A stretch of DNA of 64,000 bases from CBDCPI01 sp965220245 (GTDB lineage Bacteria > Chloroflexota > Dehalococcoidia > Lucifugimonadales > UBA3495), in the NCBI GenBank assembly GCA_965220245.1, contig CBDCPI010000012.1, forward strand, positions 1 to 64,000. The letters run 5' to 3'. This document shows, one piece after another, positions 34,780 through 43,389 of the stretch; the stretch's first letter is position 1; every line of letters starts with the position of its first letter. The position numbers and the translations under genes were made by a program. The notes under the pieces are model-generated. The model did no database searches. It saw only the letters and a list, made by a program, of their open reading frames with translations, and was not told the DNA's origin.

Positions 34780-36483
34780 CTACGAGCGGTTGGAGTGATA
34801 CAACGGGTTCCTCATCACCCGGCCCGGCAGCGCTCCAGTGGGTTTGCCGTCTTCGATCAGGACCTCGCCGTTGACGATGGTGTTCTTGATCCCTTGGGCC
34901 AACTCTCTGATCCGCCAACCTCCGGCGGGGAAGTCGTGGGCCGTGTCTTCGGGCAACGGTTGCACCGTGTCCGCGTCAAAGATGGTTATATCCGCGGCCA
35001 TGCCGGGACGGAGCAGACCCCGGTCATAGATGCCGAAGGTCGACGCCGATTCGAAGGTCAGCCGCCGCACCGCTTTCTCCAACGACATGATTCCCTGCTC
35101 CCTCACCCAGTAACCCAGCAAGCGGGTGCTGTAGCCATAGCCGCCATGGAACTGCACATGAGCGCCGCCGTCAGAGAGGCCCACGATAGCGCTGGGGTAG
35201 TTAAGTATCTGGCTGACCGCCTCTTTGTCCACGTTGTTCTCGCCCTGGATAAAGGAAGTCTGGAGGTTCTCTTCGACCACCAAGTCCAAGAAGGTATCGA
35301 TGATGCCTTTGCCCTGCTCCCTGGCGATTTCGCCGATGGTCTTGTCCTTCAACCCCCGGTTTTTCTCCAACACCGGCTCATCCACCCAGAGATAGTCGTA
35401 CCACCGCTTGCCGACGTTGGCCTCGGTTACTTCGACGTTCCACTCCACGGCCTCGTTGTGGAGATTGCTGCGGACCTCGGGATCACTGTAGGCCCTCAGC
35501 TTCTCTTCGTCGTCTGCCAGCAGGATGTTGTGCCAGGTGGGTATACCCCGGAATAGCTGGCAATTGCTCATATTAAAGCGCTGGGTGGTGCTGTTGGGTG
35601 AGCACAGCGGGTAGGCGCGGACCCCGGCGCTGGAGGTCTCTTCGACTATCGCCATGAGCTCCTTCCACTCGTCGGGCCTTCGCGCAGTCTGGCCTAGGTT
35701 GTTGTAGACTACTTGGCGGCCGGTGGCCTCGGAGAGCCGGCTCATCAACCGGTTCTGGATTTCCGCTCCGCGGCCGCCGCCACTCTGGATGATACCGGTG
35801 CCCAACTCTCTTAAAACGTCGCCGAGAGCCAGAATCTCATCTTCCGATGCCCAGACCGCCGGGATCAGTACGCCCTGAGGGTCGTAGTGGCCCCGGTTGC
35901 GCGAGACGGAAAGCCCCAAGGCGCCAGCTTCGATGCCCTCGCGGACCAATTGCTGCATCGCCTCGATCTCATCCCCGGTGGGGGCCCGGCCCTGGCAGTC
36001 ATCTCCCATCACGTAGTATCGAACGGCCGAGTGGCCGATCAAAGTGCCGACGTTAACCCCCAGGTTCCGGTCCAGGGTATCCATGTATTGAGCGGTGGTC
36101 TCCCAAGAGAAGTCCACCGTGCGCAACACGTCCATGGGGATGGCTTCCACGTAGGACAGGAACTCGGATACCCTGTCCTGGGTACCGGGGCGTACCGGCG
36201 CCAAGGCCAAGGAGCAGTTCCCGATGATCACCGTGGTTGCTCCGTGGTAACAGGAAAAGCTGCAAAGCGGGTCCCAGGTTACCTGGGCATCGTAGTGGCA
36301 GTGGTTGTCGACAAAGCCGGGGGAGACGACCAAGCCGTCGGCGTCAATCACCCGGTCTGCCGGTCCGCTCAGCTTGCCTAGTTCCACGATCTTGCCGTTC
36401 TTTACGCCTACGTCCCCTCGGAACGCAGGCATTCCGGAACCGTCGATCAAGCGGCCATTCTTCACCAATAGGTCGTATGACAT
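34780..36483 (-). CDS. N-acyl-D-amino-acid deacylase family amidohydrolase
   Basis: A 567-residue metal-dependent amidohydrolase of the D-aminoacylase group. Markers are NGRLIDGSGMPAFRGDVGVKNGKIVELG at the start, SPGFVDNHCHYDAQ near residue 57 with the first metal histidines, GHSAVRYYVMGDD with the second, and the late DGGAHVQFHGG with the catalytic aspartate; ADITIFDADTVQ and the closing EVLIEDGKPTGALPGRVMR are typical. It is longer than bacterial D-aminoacylase (about 480), matching the subgroup common in environmental bacteria. It is transcribed alone. Confidence 0.88.
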   Translation of the reverse strand: MSYDLLVKNGRLIDGSGMPAFRGDVGVKNGKIVELGKLSGPADRVIDADGLVVSPGFVDNHCHYDAQVTWDPLCSFSCYHGATTVIIGNCSLALAPVRPGTQDRVSEFLSYVEAIPMDVLRTVDFSWETTAQYMDTLDRNLGVNVGTLIGHSAVRYYVMGDDCQGRAPTGDEIEAMQQLVREGIEAGALGLSVSRNRGHYDPQGVLIPAVWASEDEILALGDVLRELGTGIIQSGGGRGAEIQNRLMSRLSEATGRQVVYNNLGQTARRPDEWKELMAIVEETSSAGVRAYPLCSPNSTTQRFNMSNCQLFRGIPTWHNILLADDEEKLRAYSDPEVRSNLHNEAVEWNVEVTEANVGKRWYDYLWVDEPVLEKNRGLKDKTIGEIAREQGKGIIDTFLDLVVEENLQTSFIQGENNVDKEAVSQILNYPSAIVGLSDGGAHVQFHGGYGYSTRLLGYWVREQGIMSLEKAVRRLTFESASTFGIYDRGLLRPGMAADITIFDADTVQPLPEDTAHDFPAGGWRIRELAQGIKNTIVNGEVLIEDGKPTGALPGRVMRNPLYHSNRS

Positions 36484-36653
36484 CGCACTCTCTCCTTACT
36501 ACCTCGGCAGTTCTTAGATACAGACTGATGGGCGTATTATGAGGATGCCTAGTGTAACCGTACTGGACGAACTCCAGTGATTATAACCCTTTTTGCGAGA
36601 GCGGGGCTAACTTCGTTTCCAGCTACATCTTGTCCAGCTACATCCTGGACTGG

Positions 36654-37328
36654 CTAGCGGTCCGAGAAGCCTGATTCCTTGTGGGTCCCGTCGCAGAGGG
36701 GCTTGTTGGACGAGTGTCCGCAGCGGCAGAGCGTAACCCGGTTGCGGCCCTCGAAGGGTTTGCCGTCGCTCCGCTCGACACTTATGCCGCCGCTTACCCA
36801 TAGGGCTCCATCCGGCGTTACGGCGATTTCTCTGGGCAGGCTGGGCTCCACCACCTCGCCCTGGGGCTCCAGGCCGAAGGATAAAGCGCCAGACGGACAC
36901 TGTTCCACCATTGCCATAACCTGAGCCCGCACCTGGGCATCGGCGGTGTCTGCGACCAGTTTCCAGACGTTGGTGGCCCGGTTGCCACAAAAGCCGGCGT
37001 GCATGCACAGGGAGCGGTCGTCTTTCACGACGATGGCTTGTCCTTGGTAGAGCTTGGTCCGTCCCGGCGCATCTCCTGTTTCGGCAGTCTCGGCGCCGTC
37101 AAAGTTGAAGGCCAGGTGGGCGCCATCACAAAAGGGCTTGGCGGCCGAATGCCCGCACCGGCAGAGGGCATACTTGGCTGCGGTGGAGAGGACTTCGCCC
37201 CGCTGCCAGGTGAGGGGCTCCCCATGCTCCGACATTACCGGCTCCTTGCGTACCAAGGGAACGCCACCCAGCACTACATAAGGGCCATTGAGGACAACTA
37301 TGATCCTTTGCTGTTCTTGGTCGGCCAT
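36654..37328 (-). CDS. CDGSH / 4Fe-4S-like / CDGSH iron-sulfur fusion protein
   Basis: A 224-residue putative electron carrier combining three iron-sulfur units. The first CDGSH motif has Cys56, Cys58, Cys67 and His71; the second has Cys201, Cys203, Cys212 and His216 at the C-terminus. Between them residues about 90-165 match the divergent single 4Fe-4S domain (Cys108, Cys114, Cys144 in EQCPSGALSF; a fourth ligand is not obvious). CDGSH domains hold redox-active 2Fe-2S clusters with three Cys and one His. Cytosolic, no signal or membrane segment. Neighbours do not reveal its partner. Confidence 0.9.
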   Translation of the reverse strand: MADQEQQRIIVVLNGPYVVLGGVPLVRKEPVMSEHGEPLTWQRGEVLSTAAKYALCRCGHSAAKPFCDGAHLAFNFDGAETAETGDAPGRTKLYQGQAIVVKDDRSLCMHAGFCGNRATNVWKLVADTADAQVRAQVMAMVEQCPSGALSFGLEPQGEVVEPSLPREIAVTPDGALWVSGGISVERSDGKPFEGRNRVTLCRCGHSSNKPLCDGTHKESGFSDR

Positions 37329-37472
37329 TTCTTCTCAATCTCCCCCTTTCGCCGGAGTGACGATAGGGAAGCCACCTTAATTTAATTCATTGTTCGAGTG
37401 TCAGTAAATGTCGCGCGTGGCACCAAACCCTTCATTGCCAGCAGAATGAACTGGCGCCAGGAACCACTCTGC

Positions 37473-38255
37473 CTAATGCATCACCAAGCCACCATCGACG
37501 TTGAAGGCTTGGCCAGTGATGTTGCGGGCGCCGGGTCCGGACAGGAACAGCGCCATGGCAGCGATGTCTTCGGGGTCGTTGGGGCGTCCGATGGGAATCC
37601 GGGCGTCGCGGGCCCGCTCCAGTTCGGTGATGGTAGTTCCCAGGCTTTCCGCCCGGCTGGCCATGTTCTCCGACCCCATGGGGGTCAAAGTGGCGCCGGG
37701 GCAGATGGCGTTGACGTTGATGTTGTGCTGGCCCAGTTGGTGGGCGGCAATCATGGTCATGGCCAGCACCGCTCCCTTACTGGCGGCGTAGGCCGCGTTG
37801 GAAGTGCCGGAGTAGCCTTTGCCGGCGATGGAAGCGATGTTGATGATCCGCCCGCCGGTACCCTGATCGATCATCTCCCGGGCGGCCCGCTGCATCCCGA
37901 AGAAAACCCCCTTGGCGTTTACCCGGTGAATCCGGTCCCAGTCTTCCTCGGCCACGTCCATGATATAGATGTAGCGGGTCACCCCAGCGTTGTTGACCAT
38001 GATGTCAATGCGGCCGAAGGTGTCTTTGGCTTGGGCGATCATGCGGTCGATGTCGCCGGTGTTGCCCATATCGGCAGGCACCGCCAGGCTTTCGCGGCCT
38101 AGCGACTTCACGGCTACGGCGGTCTCTTCCACCGAGTCGGCGTTGATGTCCGACACGGCGATGTGGGCCCCCGCTTGGGCCAGTTCCAAGGAAATGGCCC
38201 GGCCCATGCCTCGGCCGGCGCCGGTTACCACGGCTATCTTGTCTTGAAGTTGCAT
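37473..38255 (-). CDS. short-chain dehydrogenase/reductase (3-oxoacyl-ACP-reductase-like)
   Basis: A 260-residue SDR with cofactor motif TGAGRGMG at residues 11-18, NNAG at 88-91, catalytic Ser142 in INIASIAG, and YAASK with Tyr156 and Lys160. Asp36 at the end of the second strand (AVSDIN) favours NAD over NADP. The C-terminal ITGQAFNVDGGLVMH is complete. It is close to the FabG-like catabolic dehydrogenases. It is a single gene, with no fatty-acid genes next to it. Confidence 0.92.
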   Translation of the reverse strand: MQLQDKIAVVTGAGRGMGRAISLELAQAGAHIAVSDINADSVEETAVAVKSLGRESLAVPADMGNTGDIDRMIAQAKDTFGRIDIMVNNAGVTRYIYIMDVAEEDWDRIHRVNAKGVFFGMQRAAREMIDQGTGGRIINIASIAGKGYSGTSNAAYAASKGAVLAMTMIAAHQLGQHNINVNAICPGATLTPMGSENMASRAESLGTTITELERARDARIPIGRPNDPEDIAAMALFLSGPGARNITGQAFNVDGGLVMH

Positions 38256-38378
38256 TGCATACCCTCGCGAGTCCGGCTAATCTCAGAATCAAGCTAGGCC
38301 GAGTGTATTTTAGGGTCCTGGGGCTGTCAACGCGGACTCTGGCTGCGGGTGCAGCTTACGCCAAGGGCAGTCAAGGAA

Positions 38379-38798
38379 TTACTCGGCGGTCAGTGACGGC
38401 CCTTCGGAGGCGGCAGCACGGAGAAGGGCAGTATCCAGTGAGGCCAATGCTGCATCGCGTCTTTTAGCCAACTCAAGGTATAGTGCATCATAGAGTGCAT
38501 CATAGAATGACAGACCATACGCCCTTGCCAGATCCAGCGCGGAATCTAGGTCCGGCTCCGCGTCGGTACGGATTGGTAACCTCCTTAGGCTGTTTAGACG
38601 GTCTCTGGCTTGGTCCGGAGAGATACGGCCCCTCCGCTCTGCCACAAGCAGAACGTTTCGAATCTCCAGATGCCAAAGCTGCGGTACAAAGGCGCCTGCC
38701 TCCTCCACGAAATTTAAGGCCGCATCGGCTCGTGGGTCCCCCTCATCGTCGAAGAACCACGCTGCGGTGAGCGACGCATCGATCACCAGAGAGTTCAT
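38379..38798 (-). CDS. vapC: VapC-like PIN-domain toxin
   Basis: A 139-residue PIN ribonuclease. The conserved acidic residues are visible: Asp7 in LVIDASLTAAWF, Glu45 in LWHLEIRNVL, the aspartate of the SFYDALYDALYLELA motif near residue 98 and a final one in ASLDTALLRAA. The YDAL segment is doubled by a perfect 12-bp tandem repeat (38482-38493 and 38494-38505), which adds four residues exactly at the active-site helix. It overlaps its antitoxin gene by four bases, the usual toxin-antitoxin coupling. Confidence 0.9.
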   Translation of the reverse strand: MNSLVIDASLTAAWFFDDEGDPRADAALNFVEEAGAFVPQLWHLEIRNVLLVAERRGRISPDQARDRLNSLRRLPIRTDAEPDLDSALDLARAYGLSFYDALYDALYLELAKRRDAALASLDTALLRAAASEGPSLTAE

Positions 38799-39046
38799 AA
38801 ACGATGGCCCTCGTGTCGCGCGGCCAGTATTTCATTCGTGGACATTTTGGCGTCCTTCCACTCGGTGCGATGTTGTCGGAACCGTTCGACTGCTTGTTGG
38901 CGTTCAATGCGCTCCTGGACGTGGGCTGGGACTAAGTGTGCAATAGCCTTACCGTGGCGAATAATGGCGACAGGTTCACCCTGTTCGACTCTTCGGAGCA
39001 GCTCGGCCAACCGAGCCTTGGTCCTATTAGCTTGAACTTCCCGCAT
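38795..39046 (-). CDS. Phd/YefM-type antitoxin
   Basis: An 83-residue antitoxin. The N-terminal MREVQANRTKARLAELLRRVEQGEPVAIIRHGKAIAHLVP is the Phd/YefM DNA-binding fold, and the C-terminal charged helix (QAVERFRQHRTEWKDAKMSTNEILAARHEGHR) would wrap the toxin. It precedes and overlaps the PIN toxin gene. Such antitoxins autoregulate the operon; a TATACT-like -10 box lies about 30 bases upstream. Confidence 0.88.
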   Translation of the reverse strand: MREVQANRTKARLAELLRRVEQGEPVAIIRHGKAIAHLVPAHVQERIERQQAVERFRQHRTEWKDAKMSTNEILAARHEGHRL

Positions 39047-39196
39047 AGCGTTATCTTCAACTGGTTGTCTTGAGTATAATCATAACATTGTCGATACCTA
39101 ATCCAATGCCGCGACCCCATCACTTGGACAACGTGATTTAATCGGCAATTCTAGGTAAAATAGCAGCAATCTCAAGACACTCTTAAGGAGAGCGAT

Positions 39197-40834
39197 ATGG
39201 TAAGTCCTCTGCAACAATCGTCGGTGACCGGTGCGGAGGTGGTGAACGATCTCGGCGAGTTTGACGTGATCATGATCGGCGCCGGGGTTACCGGGTTATA
39301 CGGGTTGTACCGTCTCCGCCAGCTAGGGTTTTCGGTGCAGTCCTTTGAGGATGGCAGCGGAGTGGGCGGCACCTGGTATTGGAACCGCTACCCCGGGGCC
39401 CGCTTCGACTCGGAGAGCTACACCTACGCCTATTCCTTTTCCGAAGAACTTCTGCAGGAATGGGACTGGAAGGAGCTGTATTCCGGCCAGCCGGAAAACG
39501 AACGTTACCTCAATTACATGGCCGACAAGTTCGATTTGAAGCGGCATATCCAGTTCAATGCCCGCATCACGTCGGCGGTCTACCTCGAGGACGAGAACCG
39601 CTGGCAAGTCGACACTGCGGATGGGCGGCGGGCCAAGGGCCAGTTCCTGCTCACGGCAGTTGGGGTGTTGTCGGCCCACTACGTTCCTGACTTTGCCGGG
39701 CTCGATAGCTACCAAGGCGCGTGGTGCCACACCGGCAGATGGCCCAAGGAAGGCATGGACCTGGCTGGCAAGCGGGTGGGGGTCATTGGGACCGGGGCCA
39801 CCGCCGTCCAGCTCATCACTGAGATAGCCAAAGAAGTCGGCCACCTGACCGTCTTCCAGCGGACGGCCAACTACTGCGCCCCGCTGCGGAACCGCTTGAT
39901 CGACGATGAAATGCAGCAAGAGATCAAGGTGAATTACCCGGAGATTTTCCGGAAGTGCCTGGAAACGCCGGGCTCGTTCATGCACGAGTTCGACACGCGG
40001 TCGGCCTTGGAGGTCTCACCGGAAGAACGGATGGAGCAGTACGAAAAGCTGTGGGCGGAGCCCGGCTTCAAGAAATGGCTGTCCAATTTCTACGACGTGA
40101 TGATGCCCGGCGAGGCCAACGAGGACTACGCCGAGTTCGTTCGCAATAAGATCCGAGAGCGCGTCCACGACCCGGTGGTGGCGGAAATGCTGGTGCCCAA
40201 AGACCACATGTTCGGCTCCAAGCGTCTGCCCTGCGAGAGCGGGTATTACGAAGTATACAACCAGGACAATGTCCTTCTGGTTGATGTGCACGAGGACCCT
40301 ATTGAGCGCATCACCCCCACCGGCCTCAAGACCAGCGACGGCAAAGAGTACGAGTTGGACGCTATCATCTTTGCCACCGGATATGATGCCGTCACCGGGT
40401 CGTTGAACCGGATCGATATTCGCGGCATCGAGGGGCAGACGTTAAAGGGCAAGTTCGCCGGAGGCCCCCGCACCTACATGGGCATCCAGAGCCACGGCTT
40501 CCCGAACCTCTTCACCATCAACGCCGCCTCGGTCGGCAACTTTGTCCGGGCCGCCGAGCCGCTGGTGGACTGGGTAAGCCAATGTATCTCCTACGTGCGC
40601 GATAACGAGTTCACCCGGATTTCGCCCACAGTTGAGGCGGAGGATGAGTGGGTCAAGCACGTTAACGAGGCGGGCGAGGCTTTGCTCCGGACCAAGGCCG
40701 ACTCTTGGTTTGTGGGGGCGAACATTCCCGGCAAAGCCCGCGCCTTGCTCACCGCCCCGGACAGCGCCCCGGCGATGCGGGCCAAACGCGCCGAGGTAGT
40801 GGCCAACGGCTACGAGGGGTTCGTTCTGGAATAG
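39197..40834 (+). CDS. flavin-containing Baeyer-Villiger-type monooxygenase (cyclohexanone monooxygenase-like)
   Basis: A 545-residue FAD/NADPH monooxygenase. The first dinucleotide fold is MIGAGVTG at residues 26-33, the second is GVIGTGATAVQLI near 193-205. The Baeyer-Villiger fingerprint appears as YQGAWCHTGRWP near residue 175, with tyrosine replacing the first phenylalanine. FATGYD near 395 and the late YMGIQSHGFPNLF are also typical. These enzymes convert ketones to esters or lactones, which links logically to the lactonases and hydrolases of the window. AAGGAG lies upstream; a terminator follows. Confidence 0.93.
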   Translation: MVSPLQQSSVTGAEVVNDLGEFDVIMIGAGVTGLYGLYRLRQLGFSVQSFEDGSGVGGTWYWNRYPGARFDSESYTYAYSFSEELLQEWDWKELYSGQPENERYLNYMADKFDLKRHIQFNARITSAVYLEDENRWQVDTADGRRAKGQFLLTAVGVLSAHYVPDFAGLDSYQGAWCHTGRWPKEGMDLAGKRVGVIGTGATAVQLITEIAKEVGHLTVFQRTANYCAPLRNRLIDDEMQQEIKVNYPEIFRKCLETPGSFMHEFDTRSALEVSPEERMEQYEKLWAEPGFKKWLSNFYDVMMPGEANEDYAEFVRNKIRERVHDPVVAEMLVPKDHMFGSKRLPCESGYYEVYNQDNVLLVDVHEDPIERITPTGLKTSDGKEYELDAIIFATGYDAVTGSLNRIDIRGIEGQTLKGKFAGGPRTYMGIQSHGFPNLFTINAASVGNFVRAAEPLVDWVSQCISYVRDNEFTRISPTVEAEDEWVKHVNEAGEALLRTKADSWFVGANIPGKARALLTAPDSAPAMRAKRAEVVANGYEGFVLE

Positions 40835-40883
40835 ACATTCAGTCCAAACGCCAGTCGAAGAGACGCTCCCCAAGTAATTCAGA

Positions 40884-40920
40884 CGCCGGGTGCTGGTCAA
40901 ACCAACACCCGGCGTTTTGA
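40884..40920 (+). terminator. rho-independent terminator after the monooxygenase gene
   Basis: CGCCGGGTGCTGGT (40884-40897) pairs with ACCAACACCCGGCG (40901-40914) with one mismatch and a short CAA-type loop; TTTTGATTT follows. It lies 50 bases after the stop codon. Confidence 0.85.
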
Positions 40921-41039
40921 TTTGTGTAGCAGACTCAAGAAACACTCGACCTTAAGCCGTGGGGAGTTTGACCGGGCCGGGAAAGACGCTTATATTCTTC
41001 CGGGTTGGAGAAGGGCGATTCGGGGGCTAGGAGGAATGG

Positions 41040-41774
41040 GTGGTCCGGCTATTCCCCGTGTTGTTTCAGCGTACGGTCGATGCGCTGCGCGATCTGGCCC
41101 CCATCATCATCGTCGTCGCGTTCTTCCAGGTTGTGGTCTTGCAGCAACCTTTTCCGAATCTGGGGAACGTGGTGGTGGGGCTGGTCTGTGTGGTGGTGGG
41201 GCTGACGCTTTTCATGCAGGGGCTGCAAAGCGGGCTATTCCCCTTGGGTGAGGCTCTGGCTTTGGGGTTCGCTCGCAAGGGCAGCGTGACCGCGCTGCTG
41301 ACCTTCGCTTTCTGCTTGGGCTTCGGCACCACCGTCGCCGAGCCGGCCCTGATCGCGGTGGCCGCCGAGGCAGCGGATACCGCAGCCCAAGCCGGCGTTA
41401 TTGCCGACGACAGAGAAGCGCGCTCCGCTTACGCCTTGCAGTTGCGCATGGTGGTGGCGCTCTCAGTCGGGGCAGCAATCGTGTTAGGTGTACTGCGCAT
41501 CCTGAAAGGTTGGCCGATCCATCGCTTGATCATTGGGGGCTATGTGCTCGTCACAGCGATGACCGTCTTTGCTCCCGACGAAATCATCGGCGTAGCCTAC
41601 GATTCCGGGGGCGTCACCACCAGCACCATCACGGTGCCGCTTGTCACCGCGTTGGGTGTCGGGCTGGCTACGTTTATTCGGGGCCGAAACCCAATGGTTG
41701 ATGGATTCGGGCTCATCGCCTTCGCTAGCTTGACGCCCATAATCTGCGTGCTGGCTTACGGCATGGTGGTCTGA
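41040..41774 (+). CDS. DUF1538 membrane protein, first of a pair
   Basis: A 244-residue protein with six or more hydrophobic helices, belonging to DUF1538. Its VVVGLTLFMQGLQSGLFPLGEALA, FGTTVAEPALIAVAAEAA and AYDSGGVTTSTITVPLVTALGVGLA blocks are the family signatures and recur in the next gene. The GTG start at 41040 follows AGGAGG by five bases. The family is thought to be a transporter, and the conserved TVAEP and SGGVTTS loops could form a substrate or ion path. It overlaps the next gene by one base and heads a four-gene operon. Confidence 0.88.
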   Translation: MVRLFPVLFQRTVDALRDLAPIIIVVAFFQVVVLQQPFPNLGNVVVGLVCVVVGLTLFMQGLQSGLFPLGEALALGFARKGSVTALLTFAFCLGFGTTVAEPALIAVAAEAADTAAQAGVIADDREARSAYALQLRMVVALSVGAAIVLGVLRILKGWPIHRLIIGGYVLVTAMTVFAPDEIIGVAYDSGGVTTSTITVPLVTALGVGLATFIRGRNPMVDGFGLIAFASLTPIICVLAYGMVV

Positions 41775-42565
41775 TGGTGGAGTTGCTGAACACCTTTGCC
41801 GCCACCATATTTTCCACTGCGCTGGACGTGGCGCCTATCGTCGGAGTCCTCGTCCTGTTTCAGGTCGCTGTGCTACGCCGCCGCTTGCCCAACCTCCGCC
41901 GTATAGTGATTGGCTTTGTCTTCGTCTTGGTGGGGCTCACCCTATTTCTCATCGGCTTGGAGGAGGCGCTCTTCCCAATCGGTGAAACTATGGCCCGCCA
42001 ACTAACTGCGGCTGACATAATTGGAGGGGAGGGTCTGCCGGGCAGCATCGACTGGCGCAACTATATACTAGTCTACGCTTTCGGAGCAGCGATTGGGTTC
42101 GCGACAACGCTAGCCGAACCTTCGCTGATTGCCGTGGCCCTGAAGGCCGAGGAGGTCTCGGGAGGCTCCATCCCAGCCTGGGGCTTGAGGCTGGCAGTGG
42201 CGTTCGGCGTGGCTGTGGGGGTGGCGCTGGGTTGTTTTCGCATCGTCACCGGCACCCCCATGCCATGGTACATTATTGCCGCCTATATCATCGTGATAGT
42301 GCAGACCTTTCGGGCCAGCCGGAGCATCGTGCCGCTGGCCTATGACAGCGGCGGCGTCACTACCTCTACCGTCACCGTCCCCGTAGTTGCGGCTTTGGGC
42401 TTGGGTCTGGCCTCCAGTGTCCCAGGCCGCAGCCCGCTGATCGACGGATTCGGACTCATTGCATTCGCCAGTGTCTTCCCAATCATGTCGGTGCTGGGCT
42501 ATGCTATCGCAGCTTCTTGGATCAACCGCAGGCAGAAGGTCAACCATATTGAGGAGGAGGCTTGA
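41774..42565 (+). CDS. DUF1538 membrane protein, second of the pair
   Basis: A 263-residue homologue of the preceding gene with the same blocks: VGLTLFLIGLEEALFPIGETMA, FATTLAEPSLIAVALKAEE, AYDSGGVTTSTVTVPVVAALGLGLA. In many bacteria the two halves are fused into one protein of about 500 residues, so the two products here presumably assemble as a heterodimer. The start codon overlaps the stop of the first gene (ATG at 41774). Charged C-terminus NRRQKVNHIEEEA is cytosolic. Confidence 0.88.
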   Translation: MVELLNTFAATIFSTALDVAPIVGVLVLFQVAVLRRRLPNLRRIVIGFVFVLVGLTLFLIGLEEALFPIGETMARQLTAADIIGGEGLPGSIDWRNYILVYAFGAAIGFATTLAEPSLIAVALKAEEVSGGSIPAWGLRLAVAFGVAVGVALGCFRIVTGTPMPWYIIAAYIIVIVQTFRASRSIVPLAYDSGGVTTSTVTVPVVAALGLGLASSVPGRSPLIDGFGLIAFASVFPIMSVLGYAIAASWINRRQKVNHIEEEA

Positions 42566-42569
42566 CATC

Positions 42570-42920
42570 ATGCAACTAAAGCTGATTGTGGCCTTCGTGA
42601 ACGACGATAAGACGGATATTGTGATCGATGCCGCGCGGGCGGGAGGCGCTACGGGCGACACGGTGATCACCAGCGTGCGCGGCGAAGGCTTGAAGCCGGG
42701 AAGGACCTTCTTCGGCTTGGACTTGGCGGCCCGGCGCAATGTGGTCCTATTCTTAGTGGCCGAGGCGCGGGCGCGAGATATTCTGGAGCGTATCCGCGAC
42801 GCTGGGCACATGGACAGCGAGCACGGCTCCGGCATTGCGTTCCAAGTCCCCATCGAAGATGCGGTGGGTCTGACCACCCAACTACCCACTATGATGGAAG
42901 CGGTGGAGTACGAGATATGA
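42570..42920 (+). CDS. PII-like regulatory protein of the DUF1538 operon
   Basis: A 116-residue PII-family signal protein. The ferredoxin-like strands MQLKLIVAFVNDDKTDIVIDAARAGGATGDTVITSVRGEG and NVVLFLVAEARARDILERI are clear. The T-loop (LKPGRTFFGLDLAARR) is short and lacks the uridylylated tyrosine of GlnB, and the C-terminal HGSGIAFQVPIEDAVGL replaces the usual GKIFVLPVEDV. This suggests a PII-like protein that senses a nucleotide for the adjacent membrane pair rather than nitrogen status. ATG at 42570 is chosen for GAGGAGGAGG upstream. Confidence 0.85.
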   Translation: MQLKLIVAFVNDDKTDIVIDAARAGGATGDTVITSVRGEGLKPGRTFFGLDLAARRNVVLFLVAEARARDILERIRDAGHMDSEHGSGIAFQVPIEDAVGLTTQLPTMMEAVEYEI

Positions 42921-43318
42921 GCGAGAGACCCCTTATCAGGGTCAGAGACCTCATCGGTTCAGAGCTTCACAGCATTGAAGGGCTCGCGACCGTAGCGGAG
43001 GCGATGGCGCTGATGAAGGAGCGCCAGGTTAGCTCCCTCGCTGTGAACCGGCGCGGCGAAGACGACGAATTTGGGACCATCGCGGTCGACGATATCGCAC
43101 GCGAGGTGATAGTCAGGAACCGCGCGCCGGAGCGGGTCAACGTCTATGAGATTATGTCGAAGCCGACATTGACCCTGCCGCCGGACATGCTGGCCCGATA
43201 TGCGGTGCAGTTGCTGGTGCGCTTTGATCTCTCTCACGCCGTAGTCGTGGACCGCGAGCGCAACCCTATGGCCATGGTTACGCTGCATGATCTGGTCATT
43301 GGGCACTTGGTGGGGTGA
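42917..43318 (+). CDS. CBS-domain pair protein
   Basis: A 133-residue protein made of two CBS motifs: residues about 10-65 (ELHSIEGLATVAEAMALMKERQVSSLAVNRRG) and about 75-130 (MSKPTLTLPPDMLARYAVQLLVRFDLSHAVVVDRERNPMAMVTLHDLV). CBS pairs bind AMP, ATP or related ligands. Its ATG overlaps the PII-like stop (ATGA), so the four genes 41040-43318 are translationally linked. Together with the PII-like protein it gives the DUF1538 pair two nucleotide-sensing subunits. Confidence 0.88.
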   Translation: MSERPLIRVRDLIGSELHSIEGLATVAEAMALMKERQVSSLAVNRRGEDDEFGTIAVDDIAREVIVRNRAPERVNVYEIMSKPTLTLPPDMLARYAVQLLVRFDLSHAVVVDRERNPMAMVTLHDLVIGHLVG

Positions 43319-43389
43319 TGGCGCAAGTTGTGCTCAAGCGTCGGTTCCCATATAGCTTGGTCATTACCATAGCTGCTACGGTCCATTGG

